From positions 1 through 6,474 of the forward strand of contig MZGM01000123.1 in assembly GCA_002085035.1 (NCBI GenBank): a stretch of 6,474 nt of DNA, read 5' to 3'. Origin of the DNA: Candidatus Zhuqueibacterota bacterium 4484_219. GTDB lineage: Bacteria; Zhuqueibacterota; JdFR-76; 4484-219. The notes below the pieces were generated by a model that worked only from the letters and a program-made list of their open reading frames with translations, searched no databases and had not been told where the DNA came from. Of this stretch, positions 1 through 6,009 are shown piece by piece (within the stretch, counting starts at the first letter, position 1; each line of letters opens with the position of its first letter). The position numbers and the translations under genes are program-made.

Positions 1-335
1 AGTCGAGCCACTGGGATCATCATTTGCTCTCGGTATTTTGCTACCGTACGCCGGGCAATACGGACTCCCTCTTTCTTGAGAAGTTCTACAATTTGTTGAT
101 CGTTGTAAGGTCGACGCGGGTCTTCATTCTCAATAATCTCACGGATGCGGTCTTTAATGTGACGATTGGAAATCTCTTCTCCATCGACCGTTTTCATTTT
201 TTCTGAGAAAAAATACTTCAACTCGAAAACGCCAAAGTCAGTCTGGACATATTTCCCATTAGTTACCCGGCTAATTGTAGAAATATCCATCCCCACATCT
301 TCGGCGATATCCTTTAAAATCATTGGTTTTAAGTG
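1..335 (-). pseudogene. rpoN: sigma-54 C-terminal DNA-binding part, displaced into another frame and cut by the window edge
   Basis: Read with codons starting at base 335, the strand gives HLKPMILKDIAEDVGMD and then STISRVTNGKYVQTDFG, the sigma-54 helix-turn-helix (about bases 311-255). FELKYFFSEKM follows, and then the diagnostic RpoN box ARRTVAKYRE at bases 56-27, which contacts the -24 promoter element. The frame ends at the window edge with IPVARL, so only a few codons should be missing. There is no separate ribosome site or plausible start, so this is not an independent gene; it is the rest of the rpoN gene that starts at 1377. Compared with E. coli RpoN, about 21 residues (the stretch between RRRT and HLKPM, the end of the extra-long helix) are absent, together with two extra bases. 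Sequence quality on this side looks as well conserved as on the other, so the break is recent or artefactual. Confidence 0.9.
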
Positions 336-1377
336 TCCTTCGGCGCTGATGAATGGAATTAATCAGCCAACGTGCTGATTCCAAACGTTTGCGAATGTAT
401 TCCTTTACCTCTTTAGGTGTATTTTTTCGATCCATTAACAAGTGACGATAGGTTTGATTGATACGGAGATGAGGAACACGGGATTCATTCAGAGTTACCA
501 CAAAATCACCATTGACCCGTTCAACAATCACATCAGGTATTATGTAATTTTGCTCCTGAGAGATATATCCCTCGCCAGGTTTAGGATTCAAACTTGCTAT
601 TTCTTCCATAGCTTGCCTAACCTTTTTCAGTGAAAGGTTCATCTTTTGGGCAATTTTCTCAAAGCGTTTATTTTTAAAATCATCAAAATAATCTTCCAGA
701 ATAGCAATAGCTTCGGGGCTTCCGTGACGTTCGCGCAACTGAATAAGTAAGCATTCGCGTAAATCCCGAGCCGCGATGCCCGCAGGTTCAAAAGTCTGAA
801 TAACTTTTAGAATTTTTTCCACTTCTTCTTCGCTAACCCCAAGGTTACGAGCTATCATGTCTACATCACAACATAAATACCCATCCTCGTTGAGATTCCA
901 AATGATGTATTCCCCGATCTCCACTTCTTTGTCATTCAGGGGCAAACAATGCAACTGTTCCAACAAACGCTCTGATAAAGTAACTGGGCTCACATCCTGT
1001 TTTTCGTACACCTCGGCACTGTGATCACGAGGCAGGTGAAATTCACTTCCCTCATCCCCATTTAGAATTAAATCCCAATCGATTTCATCCTTTATTTCTT
1101 CGACTTCTGAATCCGCCTCCTGTTCCTTCTCTTTGTCATCTTCTGTGCTTCCATCTTCAATTTTCTCATCAGAGTCTTGTTCCATCAACATTTCAGGTTC
1201 GCTTTGCTCCATTTCCAATTCTTCTTCTTGCACTTCTTCAAGCAAGGGATTAGTTTCCAGCTCCATTTTGATCCGTTGCTCCAGGCTGAGAATGGGTAAT
1301 TGGAGAAGAGTAGAAAGCAGTACCTGCTGCGGCGATTGCTTTTGCTGCATGGACATTCGTTGAGTGACATTCAACAT
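271..1377 (-). CDS. rpoN: RNA polymerase sigma-54 factor, N-terminal and central part (frame broken near base 334)
   Basis: This frame encodes the first three quarters of sigma-54, which binds core RNA polymerase and directs it to -24/-12 promoters that need an AAA+ activator. Region I is clear: a Gln-rich start (QQKQSPQQ, residues 11-18) followed by LEQRIKMELETNPLLEE at about 32-48. Region II is a very acidic linker, residues about 47-100. The core-binding part holds IIWNLNEDGYL (158-168), FEPAGIAARDLRECL (196-210) and LNPKPGEGY (263-271). The extra-long-helix lead-in KRLESARWLINSIHQRRRT ends at residue 348. After Thr348 the reading leaves the family, and a short unrelated tail runs to the stop at 271-273. 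The missing C-terminus continues in another frame (bases 335 to 1). The ATG at 1377 has an AGGA ribosome site 9 bases upstream. The gene follows lptB by 104 bases, as in many LPS-transport clusters. Identity is secure; as written, the product would lack its DNA-binding domain. Confidence 0.93.
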   Translation of the reverse strand: MLNVTQRMSMQQKQSPQQVLLSTLLQLPILSLEQRIKMELETNPLLEEVQEEELEMEQSEPEMLMEQDSDEKIEDGSTEDDKEKEQEADSEVEEIKDEIDWDLILNGDEGSEFHLPRDHSAEVYEKQDVSPVTLSERLLEQLHCLPLNDKEVEIGEYIIWNLNEDGYLCCDVDMIARNLGVSEEEVEKILKVIQTFEPAGIAARDLRECLLIQLRERHGSPEAIAILEDYFDDFKNKRFEKIAQKMNLSLKKVRQAMEEIASLNPKPGEGYISQEQNYIIPDVIVERVNGDFVVTLNESRVPHLRINQTYRHLLMDRKNTPKEVKEYIRKRLESARWLINSIHQRRRTLKTNDFKGYRRRCGDGYFYN

Positions 1378-1383
1378 AGTTGA

Positions 1384-1473
1384 TCATCCTTTCAGAAAAT
1401 AAGACTCATTCCTCTGGAGAAATCCGATGATTTGCTTTTGCAACGCCGTTTCTGTGATGGTTTGTTGATCCAT
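1384..1473 (-). CDS. possible 29-residue peptide between lptB and rpoN
   Basis: A short frame starts with ATG at 1473, eight bases after the lptB stop codon, and ends with TGA at 1386-1384. It fills nearly the whole lptB-rpoN gap. The peptide begins MDQQTITETALQKQ and ends QRNESYFLKG; it is polar, with no signal peptide, membrane segment or motif that I recognise. Its last codons contain the rpoN ribosome site (AAAGGA), so translation here would be coupled to rpoN start. I see no good ribosome site for the peptide itself; an AGG lies about 14 bases upstream, which is too far. It could be a leader peptide, the stump of a lost gene, or a chance frame. I do not assign a function. Confidence 0.2.
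   Translation of the reverse strand: MDQQTITETALQKQIIGFLQRNESYFLKG
1387..1392 (-). promoter_or_regulatory. ribosome binding site of rpoN
   Basis: AAAGGA lies 9 bases upstream of the rpoN ATG at 1377. It supports that start, which also matches the usual beginning of region I (MLN...QQKQSPQQ). Confidence 0.6.
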
Positions 1474-1477
1474 TGAC

Positions 1478-1489
1478 GGTATTAATACC
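1478..1489. repeat. 12-base perfect palindrome across the lptB stop codon
   Basis: GGTATTAATACC reads the same on both strands. The lptB stop codon TAA lies in it. Allowing one bulged base, the symmetry extends by three more pairs (GAC outside one arm, GTC outside the other). It has no loop and no U-tract, so it is not a rho-independent terminator. It could be an operator-like dyad ahead of rpoN, or chance. Confidence 0.35.
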
Positions 1490-2258
1490 TGTCCAAACTA
1501 AATTTGTCGCCAAGGTACAGAGAACGAGCTTCCTGATCGTTCGCCAAGAACTCCGAGGTTCCTGATTTTAACACCTTCCCGTCATAGAGAAGATAAGCAC
1601 GATCGGTGATTGATAAAGTTTCATGCACATTGTGATCGGTGATAAGAATACCAATGTTCTTTTTTTTCAAGCGATAGACGATATTTTGAATATCTTCAAC
1701 AGCGATGGGGTCAATACCGGCAAATGGTTCGTCAAGTAGCAGAAATTTAGGGTTGGTCACCAGAGCCCGGGATATTTCCACTCGCCGACGTTCCCCCCCA
1801 GAGAGATTGTAACCCCGATTTTTTGCTACATGTGCTATTCCTAATTCTTCTAATAATTCTTCTAACCGAACCCGCCGCTCGCTGGCAGGAATTTTCTGAT
1901 ACTCCAAAATCGCCATAATGTTTTGCTCTACGGTTAACTTGCGAAAAATAGAGGGTTCTTGAGACAAATAGCCAATGCCCATACGTGCTCGTTTGTACAT
2001 TGGTAGCATCGTAATATCTTGACCATCAAGGAAAATTCGTCCAGCATTGGGACGAATCATGCCAGTAATCATGTAAAAAGTTGTAGTTTTGCCGGCACCA
2101 TTTGGCCCCAGAAGCCCCACAATCTCACCCTGCCGTACTTCAATACTGACCTCATTCACGACTCGACGCTTGCCATAAACCTTTACCAGGTTTTCTGAAC
2201 GCAAAACACCTCTACCCCCTCCCGCGGCTTTTAATACAGTACTCGTGGTGTGATTCAT
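1482..2258 (-). CDS. lptB: LPS export system ATP-binding protein LptB
   Basis: This is the cytoplasmic ATPase of the LptB2FG transporter, which pulls LPS out of the inner membrane and drives it towards the outer membrane. All ABC motifs are present and intact: Walker A GPNGAGKTT at residues 51-59, Q-loop Gln100 in YLSQEPSIFRKLTV, signature LSGGE at 152-156, Walker B FLLLDEP at 172-178 with catalytic Glu177, and H-loop His209 in ITDHNVHETL. The segment from Gln100 (SQEPSIFRKLT) and the DHNV stretch are typical of LptB rather than other ABC ATPases. At 258 residues it is about 17 longer than E. coli LptB. The extra length is at the N-terminus, which carries a Gly-rich stretch, and the real start may be the TTG at 2204, which follows a purine-rich GGGAGGGGG. 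It lies 53 bases after lptA and 104 before rpoN. The membrane partners LptF and LptG are not in the window. Confidence 0.96.
   Translation of the reverse strand: MNHTTSTVLKAAGGGRGVLRSENLVKVYGKRRVVNEVSIEVRQGEIVGLLGPNGAGKTTTFYMITGMIRPNAGRIFLDGQDITMLPMYKRARMGIGYLSQEPSIFRKLTVEQNIMAILEYQKIPASERRVRLEELLEELGIAHVAKNRGYNLSGGERRRVEISRALVTNPKFLLLDEPFAGIDPIAVEDIQNIVYRLKKKNIGILITDHNVHETLSITDRAYLLYDGKVLKSGTSEFLANDQEARSLYLGDKFSLDRY
2209..2223 (-). promoter_or_regulatory. purine-rich ribosome site candidate for an internal lptB start
   Basis: The minus strand reads GGGAGGGGGTAGAGG here, ending 4 bases before an in-frame TTG (2204-2202). Starting there would give a protein beginning (M)RSENLVKVYGKRRVV, which matches where LptB proteins normally begin. 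The upstream ATG at 2258 has no clear ribosome site. I therefore think the TTG start is at least as likely. Confidence 0.4.
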
Positions 2259-2311
2259 TTCTAAATTTTCAGTGAGTTGTGAATCTGCCTGATTTTCATC
2301 ACCAAACTTAT

Positions 2312-3406
2312 TCAGTCTGGTGGCATAAATTTACCCCTTGAACTACCTGGTGAACTATCGATAATAGCAGTGTTGACTCTTCCATTTTTAAAGGTTAAAA
2401 CAATTCTATCTCCCATAACTTGATTTATGCCCTGCAGTTCATTTTTCTCAACCACATGGTACAAACTGGTAGCTTGATTTTTCACCACAATTTTGGTAAG
2501 TTTCTCCTGGTCAAAATACATCCAGATATCATTTCCGGTTAATTTGTCTTCCATTTGCTGCTCCCCCAGTTTAAATCGGGAGAGCAGTACTCCCTTGCCA
2601 ATCAGATGCACCTGCTGTAATTTCATCTCTTTTAGGTAAAGTTCTATGGTTTGCCCGCTCATTTGATCGCCTTCTTTCCAAACGATTGGGTTACCTCGAA
2701 TAATTATCTTTTCTTCTCTTGCTCGATATTCAGCTTCTTCGGCTTCACAGACAACATCTTGTTTAGTAATCCGTACCTGCCGATGGGCAAACGCCAATTT
2801 GCGATAACCGTCATATTCCAGCCGCTTTGCTCTGATTACTATTTCCTCATGAGTAGTAGTATCCATTTTTACTAATCGAGGCTGCTGGACAGCAATTGCG
2901 TATTTCTTTAAGCGATTGTACTCTACTTGACCAGCAAATAGCTGCACCTGATTGGTAGTATCGACAAAGTGCACCTGACCCTTTGTAATTGCCCAGTACT
3001 TCTCAGCAAAATATACCAGATGCTGGCTGGAGAAAATTATTTGATCAATTCTACTCCACACGTGCCCCTCAGCCAGTTCTCGCTCTGGTTCGCCGTAGTA
3101 GATAATTTGATCCGCCTTGAGAATGCGACTGGAATCCCTTAAAACCACCCTTCCTCGTAAGACAACCTTGTCGAGATTTTGAAAATACCAGGCGTCATCA
3201 CAAGAGACTGTCTTTAATCCTTTTTCAAACCTCACTTTACCTCGCACGTGAAAGGCAACCTGTCCCTGTGTTTTTTCATATCTCAAAGAATCAGCATGCA
3301 CCAGTTGTAATCGTGATGTCACCTGACTTTGTGCCAATTGAGTCAGTAGAGACACACAGTTAAAAATCAAAACACAGCTCGTCAAATATTTTTCAAAGAG
3401 CTTCAT
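2312..3406 (-). CDS. lptA: OstA-like periplasmic LPS-transport protein (LptA family, long form)
   Basis: This is the likely periplasmic bridge protein that carries LPS between the LptC and LptD ends of the transport machine. Residues 1-28 form a signal peptide: Lys-containing start, hydrophobic core SCVLIFNCVSLL, then AQSQ as a probable cleavage zone. The mature part is a long run of short beta strands typical of the OstA fold. It includes LVHADSLRYEKTQGQVAFHV near the start, VVLRGRVVLRDSSRILKADQ, RAKRLEYDGYRKLAFA and a second OstA-like half from about residue 190 with GNPIVWKEGDQMSGQTIELY. The tail SSPGSSRGKFMPPD is Pro/Ser-rich. At 364 residues it is about twice E. coli LptA (185), as in OstA-like proteins of Bacteroidota-type bacteria, so it could hold two jellyroll units or substitute for part of LptD's N-terminal domain. 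It follows lptC by 76 bases and precedes lptB. The ATG at 3406 has only a weak ribosome site. Confidence 0.85.
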   Translation of the reverse strand: MKLFEKYLTSCVLIFNCVSLLTQLAQSQVTSRLQLVHADSLRYEKTQGQVAFHVRGKVRFEKGLKTVSCDDAWYFQNLDKVVLRGRVVLRDSSRILKADQIIYYGEPERELAEGHVWSRIDQIIFSSQHLVYFAEKYWAITKGQVHFVDTTNQVQLFAGQVEYNRLKKYAIAVQQPRLVKMDTTTHEEIVIRAKRLEYDGYRKLAFAHRQVRITKQDVVCEAEEAEYRAREEKIIIRGNPIVWKEGDQMSGQTIELYLKEMKLQQVHLIGKGVLLSRFKLGEQQMEDKLTGNDIWMYFDQEKLTKIVVKNQATSLYHVVEKNELQGINQVMGDRIVLTFKNGRVNTAIIDSSPGSSRGKFMPPD

Positions 3407-3482
3407 TCTATTTTGTTCTGCAAACTTTATTACAGTATTTTCCCGTTTCTAATATTCTATTTCTGTTATCGGCTAAATCAGC

Positions 3483-4136
3483 CTAATGAGTTAGCGTATC
3501 GATGGTTGCAAACGTATCTACCACTGTGGACTCTACTTTTGTTGGTACAGGCTCAGCAAAATGGCGTTCTAAATCCACCTCCATGGGACGATGCGAAAAA
3601 CCACTGGGCTTTTTGATTACCCAATGTGTCAGATTTGCGTTGGATTCGAAACCGTAGCCGTAAAGTGTATCCTTATCGGTGACAAAGGTTACGAAGTCAT
3701 TGGTGATAATTTTCTTGCGCCGATCGTCCCAGCGCAATCGACTGGTAAAAAGGGTTACATCGCCGCTATCGGAATGTGCCACTACGTTGTTAATGGCTTC
3801 TACAAAATTTTCACGTTCGTTAAAAAGCCCTCTTTTTGCAGTAACGCGAGAACTATGCTCACCTTGCTCATTGTACAGGTCGAGTTGCACACCTTGATCA
3901 AAGTAGACGATTTGTTTATCAGAAAATTTGGCCATGTGACCATATTGCAGCTTTGCATTGACCTTTCCAAGGCTGGATATTATTAAAGTAGAATTCCATC
4001 CCTCCTGATCTGGAATTTCTGAGGAAACCGCTTTCGGTAATGACGTTTTTTCCTGATGTTGGCAACCAATCCAGAGGCCACTCCCCATAATCAAACCTGC
4101 AAGAATTATTTTAGCAAATAACTTTTTGCTTTTCAT
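3483..4136 (-). CDS. lptC: LPS export protein LptC, lipoprotein form
   Basis: LptC receives LPS from LptB2FG at the inner membrane and hands it to LptA. The protein begins MKSKKLFAKIILAGLIMG, a lipoprotein-type signal, followed by GLWIGC with Cys25 as the probable lipidated residue. Trp at -3 is unusual, since Leu is normal there. The body (about 45-185) is the OstA/LptC beta fold: YFDQGVQLDLYNEQGEHSSR, VTAKRGLFNERENFVEAINNV, LRWDDRRKKIITNDFVTFV, then GYGFESNANLTHWVIKKPSG. The last 30 residues are a Thr/Val-rich tail with no motif. In E. coli LptC is held by a transmembrane helix; a lipid anchor is the usual form in Bacteroidota-like groups. The start codon overlaps the end of the upstream acyltransferase as ATGA, and a strong purine ribosome site (GAGGAG) lies inside that gene, so translation is coupled. 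Confidence 0.88.
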   Translation of the reverse strand: MKSKKLFAKIILAGLIMGSGLWIGCQHQEKTSLPKAVSSEIPDQEGWNSTLIISSLGKVNAKLQYGHMAKFSDKQIVYFDQGVQLDLYNEQGEHSSRVTAKRGLFNERENFVEAINNVVAHSDSGDVTLFTSRLRWDDRRKKIITNDFVTFVTDKDTLYGYGFESNANLTHWVIKKPSGFSHRPMEVDLERHFAEPVPTKVESTVVDTFATIDTLTH

Positions 4137-5041
4137 CTCCTCTCCTCTGCCGGCTGTTTCTTCCAGCGCTCATGCATCCATACCCACTGGGTTGGGTGGC
4201 GACGAATAAAATTCTCCAGGATGGTAGTTATTCGTTGAGTATTAACCTCTAAATCGTGCTGTCGATTACCAGTAACTTCTAACGGTACTTCTTTTTCAAT
4301 ACGAATACAATGGGTGTAATCTGGCTGCATTTGAATTGCTAACGGGACGATAGGAGCCTTAGTCTTTAAAGCTAATACCACTGGACCGATAGGAGTATGG
4401 GCTGGTCGGCCAAAAAAATCAACGTAAACGCCATCTACCCGGGTATCCTGATCAATCAAAATTCCCAGAATAGCATTTTGACGTAAGGTTTTTAGAATCT
4501 TTTTAGCGCTGTTACCTCGGGGAATATTGTAATAGCCTGCCCGCATTCGATTGTTGACCACTATCCGATCCAAACGTTTATCATACAAAGTAGCTCCTAT
4601 TACATAAAGCGGATAACCCTGCATAGCGATAGTAGCAGCCATCAGTTCCCAGTTCCCGATGTGGCCAGTAACCAACAGAACACCATGTCTCTTTTGAAGA
4701 GCTTGATCGATATTTTCTTTTCCCTCAATCTTTACAATTTGCTCTATCTGTTCGCGGCTGTAAATTGGCAAACGAATGGCATCTACCGCATTGCGACCCA
4801 AATCTACCAGTACCTGCTTAGCCATCTGTCGGATTTCTGCTTCAGTCTTCTCTTGCCCAAAAGCAATCTCCAGATGTTTAATGATTGGTCTGCGTACTGA
4901 AGGTACCAGGTAATAAGTCAACCGTCCCAAATTTTCCAGTACTTGAAGCGCCCGTCGTCGTGAAATCAATCGAATGAAAATAAAAGAGTAAAATACAAAC
5001 CAATAAATCAGGGTGTTTTTAACTACTTTTTTTACTCGCAT
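4133..5041 (-). CDS. lysophospholipid/lipid A acyltransferase (LpxL/HtrB family)
   Basis: This is an inner-membrane enzyme that transfers an acyl chain from acyl-ACP onto a lipid A precursor (late acylation). Residues about 10-27 (TLIYWFVFYSFIFIRLIS) form the single N-terminal membrane anchor. The catalytic H(X)4E motif is present in TGHIGNWE with His127 and Glu132. Further family blocks follow: IPRGNSAKKILKTLRQ (173-188), GILIDQDTRVDGVYVDFFG (193-211), the TPIGP block with LALKTKAPIVPLAI, and a C-terminal HPTQWVWMHERWK. The length of 302 is normal. It sits between kdsD and lptC, where E. coli has kdsC, and ends in a 4-base ATGA overlap with lptC. The 58-base gap to kdsD has no terminator. 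The ATG at 5041 has only a weak ribosome site (AGAAGCGAG). Which acyl position it modifies cannot be told from sequence, so I give no symbol; lpxL/htrB is the closest. Confidence 0.9.
   Translation of the reverse strand: MRVKKVVKNTLIYWFVFYSFIFIRLISRRRALQVLENLGRLTYYLVPSVRRPIIKHLEIAFGQEKTEAEIRQMAKQVLVDLGRNAVDAIRLPIYSREQIEQIVKIEGKENIDQALQKRHGVLLVTGHIGNWELMAATIAMQGYPLYVIGATLYDKRLDRIVVNNRMRAGYYNIPRGNSAKKILKTLRQNAILGILIDQDTRVDGVYVDFFGRPAHTPIGPVVLALKTKAPIVPLAIQMQPDYTHCIRIEKEVPLEVTGNRQHDLEVNTQRITTILENFIRRHPTQWVWMHERWKKQPAEERR
4137..4147 (-). promoter_or_regulatory. ribosome binding site of lptC inside the acyltransferase gene
   Basis: GAGGAGAGGAG immediately precedes the lptC ATG at 4136. It encodes the last Glu-Glu-Arg-Arg residues of the acyltransferase, showing tight translational coupling of the two genes. 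Confidence 0.65.
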
Positions 5042-5099
5042 GCTCGCTTCTATTAAAGTCTTTGTTTACGACTATTTAACCTCAAAATAAGCATCAATG

Positions 5100-5306
5100 C
5101 TACACTATTCCAGCTTTCAGCAAGTCGTGAATATGAATCATACCGATAGGAACATCTTGCCCATCAACGACAATGATTTGATTGATGGCGTAGACCTTCA
5201 TCAGGTTAATGGTATCAATAGCCAGGGTGCCAGTTTTGACTACTTTAGGGTTAGGAGTCATAATATCGCACGCGCATAGTTCCCACACATCATTAAGTAG
5301 CACCAA
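5100..5306 (-). pseudogene. kdsD: C-terminal CBS domain of KdsD, displaced into another frame
   Basis: In this frame NDVWELCACDIMTPNPKVV runs into a complete second CBS domain: TLAIDTINLMKVYAINQIIV, then DGQDVPIGMIHIHDLLKAGIV and a stop at 5102-5100. DIMTP and the HIHDLLKAGIV ending are characteristic of KdsD/KpsF proteins. The 68-codon frame could begin at a TTG (5306), but that lies inside the upstream frame and has no ribosome site, so I read it as the detached 3' end of kdsD and not as a stand-alone CBS protein. Most of the first CBS domain, including the usual GIITDGDLRR block, is missing between the two frames. Confidence 0.87.
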
Positions 5307-5997
5307 AGCGCTTAGAAGTAATTTCGTAAACTACTTCTTTGAGCGGAGTGTCTGCACTTACTTTGGCAATACGGTCCCCAGAAACCATTAAATCGTCGAT
5401 ACGAAGTAACAATTTTTTACCGATAACACCACCAGGGTGCACTCTGGCAAAGTCCTCACGGGTAAAATTACGCAGTTGCAAAAGTGCCACAGCCAAAGCA
5501 TCCCCCATTACCAGAGCAGCGGTAGTACTGGCAGTAGGAGCAAGGTCAAATGGACAGGCCTCCTCTCGAACACTAACATCCAGAACCACATCGCTATTTC
5601 GTCCCAATTCAGAATCGGGATTGCCGGTTATGGCAATAATTGACACTCCAAGCCGTTTGAAAATAGGGATAAGCTGAGCCAGTTCCGGGGTGTTACCGCT
5701 TTTAGAAACGCAAATCACCACATCATCCTTGAGTACCATCCCCAATTCGCCGTGCACTCCCTCAGTAGGATGCAGGAAAAATGCAGCAGTGCCTGTACTG
5801 GACAATGTAGATGCAATCTTCTTCGCAATGATACCAGATTTACCAATTCCAGTAATAATTACTCGGCCCCGGGTATGTTGGATAATATCTACTGCTTTTT
5901 TAAAAGATTCGTCGATACGATTTTCGAGTTCTGCAACTGCCTCAGTCTCAATGCGTACTACTTTTTTCCCCCGTTGAATAACATCCTCGTGATTCAA
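5293..5997 (-). CDS. kdsD: arabinose-5-phosphate isomerase KdsD (KpsF/GutQ family), SIS-domain part of a broken gene
   Basis: KdsD converts ribulose-5-phosphate to arabinose-5-phosphate, the first step to Kdo, the sugar linking lipid A to the LPS core. The SIS (sugar isomerase) domain is complete: GIGKSG at residues 50-55, HPTEGVHGELG at 76-86, SKSGNTPEL at 98-106, EEACPFDLAPTASTTAALVMGDALA at about 145-169 and FARVHPGGVIGKKLL at 183-197 with the conserved His187. The first CBS domain begins (DLMVSGDRI, TPLKEVVYEITSKRFGAT) but stops at TAA after residue 234. The remainder lies in another frame at 5294-5100. Intact members are about 320-330 residues; the two pieces together give about 296, so roughly 22-26 residues are lost. 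The start is TTG at 5997, chosen because GGGAGG lies 5 bases upstream. The gene starts 12 bases after the transaldolase stop. The isomerase core might still fold, but CBS regulation and stability would be lost. Confidence 0.92.
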   Translation of the reverse strand: MNHEDVIQRGKKVVRIETEAVAELENRIDESFKKAVDIIQHTRGRVIITGIGKSGIIAKKIASTLSSTGTAAFFLHPTEGVHGELGMVLKDDVVICVSKSGNTPELAQLIPIFKRLGVSIIAITGNPDSELGRNSDVVLDVSVREEACPFDLAPTASTTAALVMGDALAVALLQLRNFTREDFARVHPGGVIGKKLLLRIDDLMVSGDRIAKVSADTPLKEVVYEITSKRFGAT

Positions 5998-6002
5998 ACT
6001 TA

Positions 6003-6008
6003 CCTCCC
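6003..6008 (-). promoter_or_regulatory. ribosome binding site deciding the TTG start of kdsD
   Basis: GGGAGG lies 5 bases before the TTG codon at 5997. No in-frame ATG or GTG lies nearby in a position that fits, and the resulting protein start is normal for the family. The site falls just after the transaldolase stop codon, so the two genes are likely co-translated. Confidence 0.7.
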
Positions 6009-6009
6009 A

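Noticed and set aside
271..380. Programmed ribosomal frameshifting or bypassing in rpoN (and likewise in kdsD)
   Set aside because: A recoding event would restore a full-length protein, but here about 20 or more conserved residues are absent from every frame at each site. No slippery run or stimulatory stem is visible at either junction.
1133..1363. Serine-rich 76-codon plus-strand frame
   Set aside because: It is the complement of the Glu/Asp-codon-rich acidic region II of rpoN, which produces Ser-rich translation on the other strand.
3471..3483. GGCT/AGCC hairpin between lptC and lptA as a terminator
   Set aside because: The stem is only 4 pairs and there is no T-run after it; lptA, lptB and rpoN continue downstream on the same strand.
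3591..3986. 131-codon open frame on the plus strand
   Set aside because: It lies wholly antisense to the well supported lptC gene, has no ribosome site and no recognisable domain; its Cys/Ile-rich content is typical of a shadow frame.
5100..5306. Independent small CBS-domain protein
   Set aside because: Its sequence is the exact C-terminal continuation of KdsD, it overlaps the upstream frame, and it lacks its own ribosome site.
5339..5677. 112-codon open frame on the plus strand, with others at 5690-5977 and 5752-6081
   Set aside because: All are antisense to the strongly conserved SIS domain of kdsD and resemble no family; Ser/Arg-rich composition reflects the reverse complement of the real gene.
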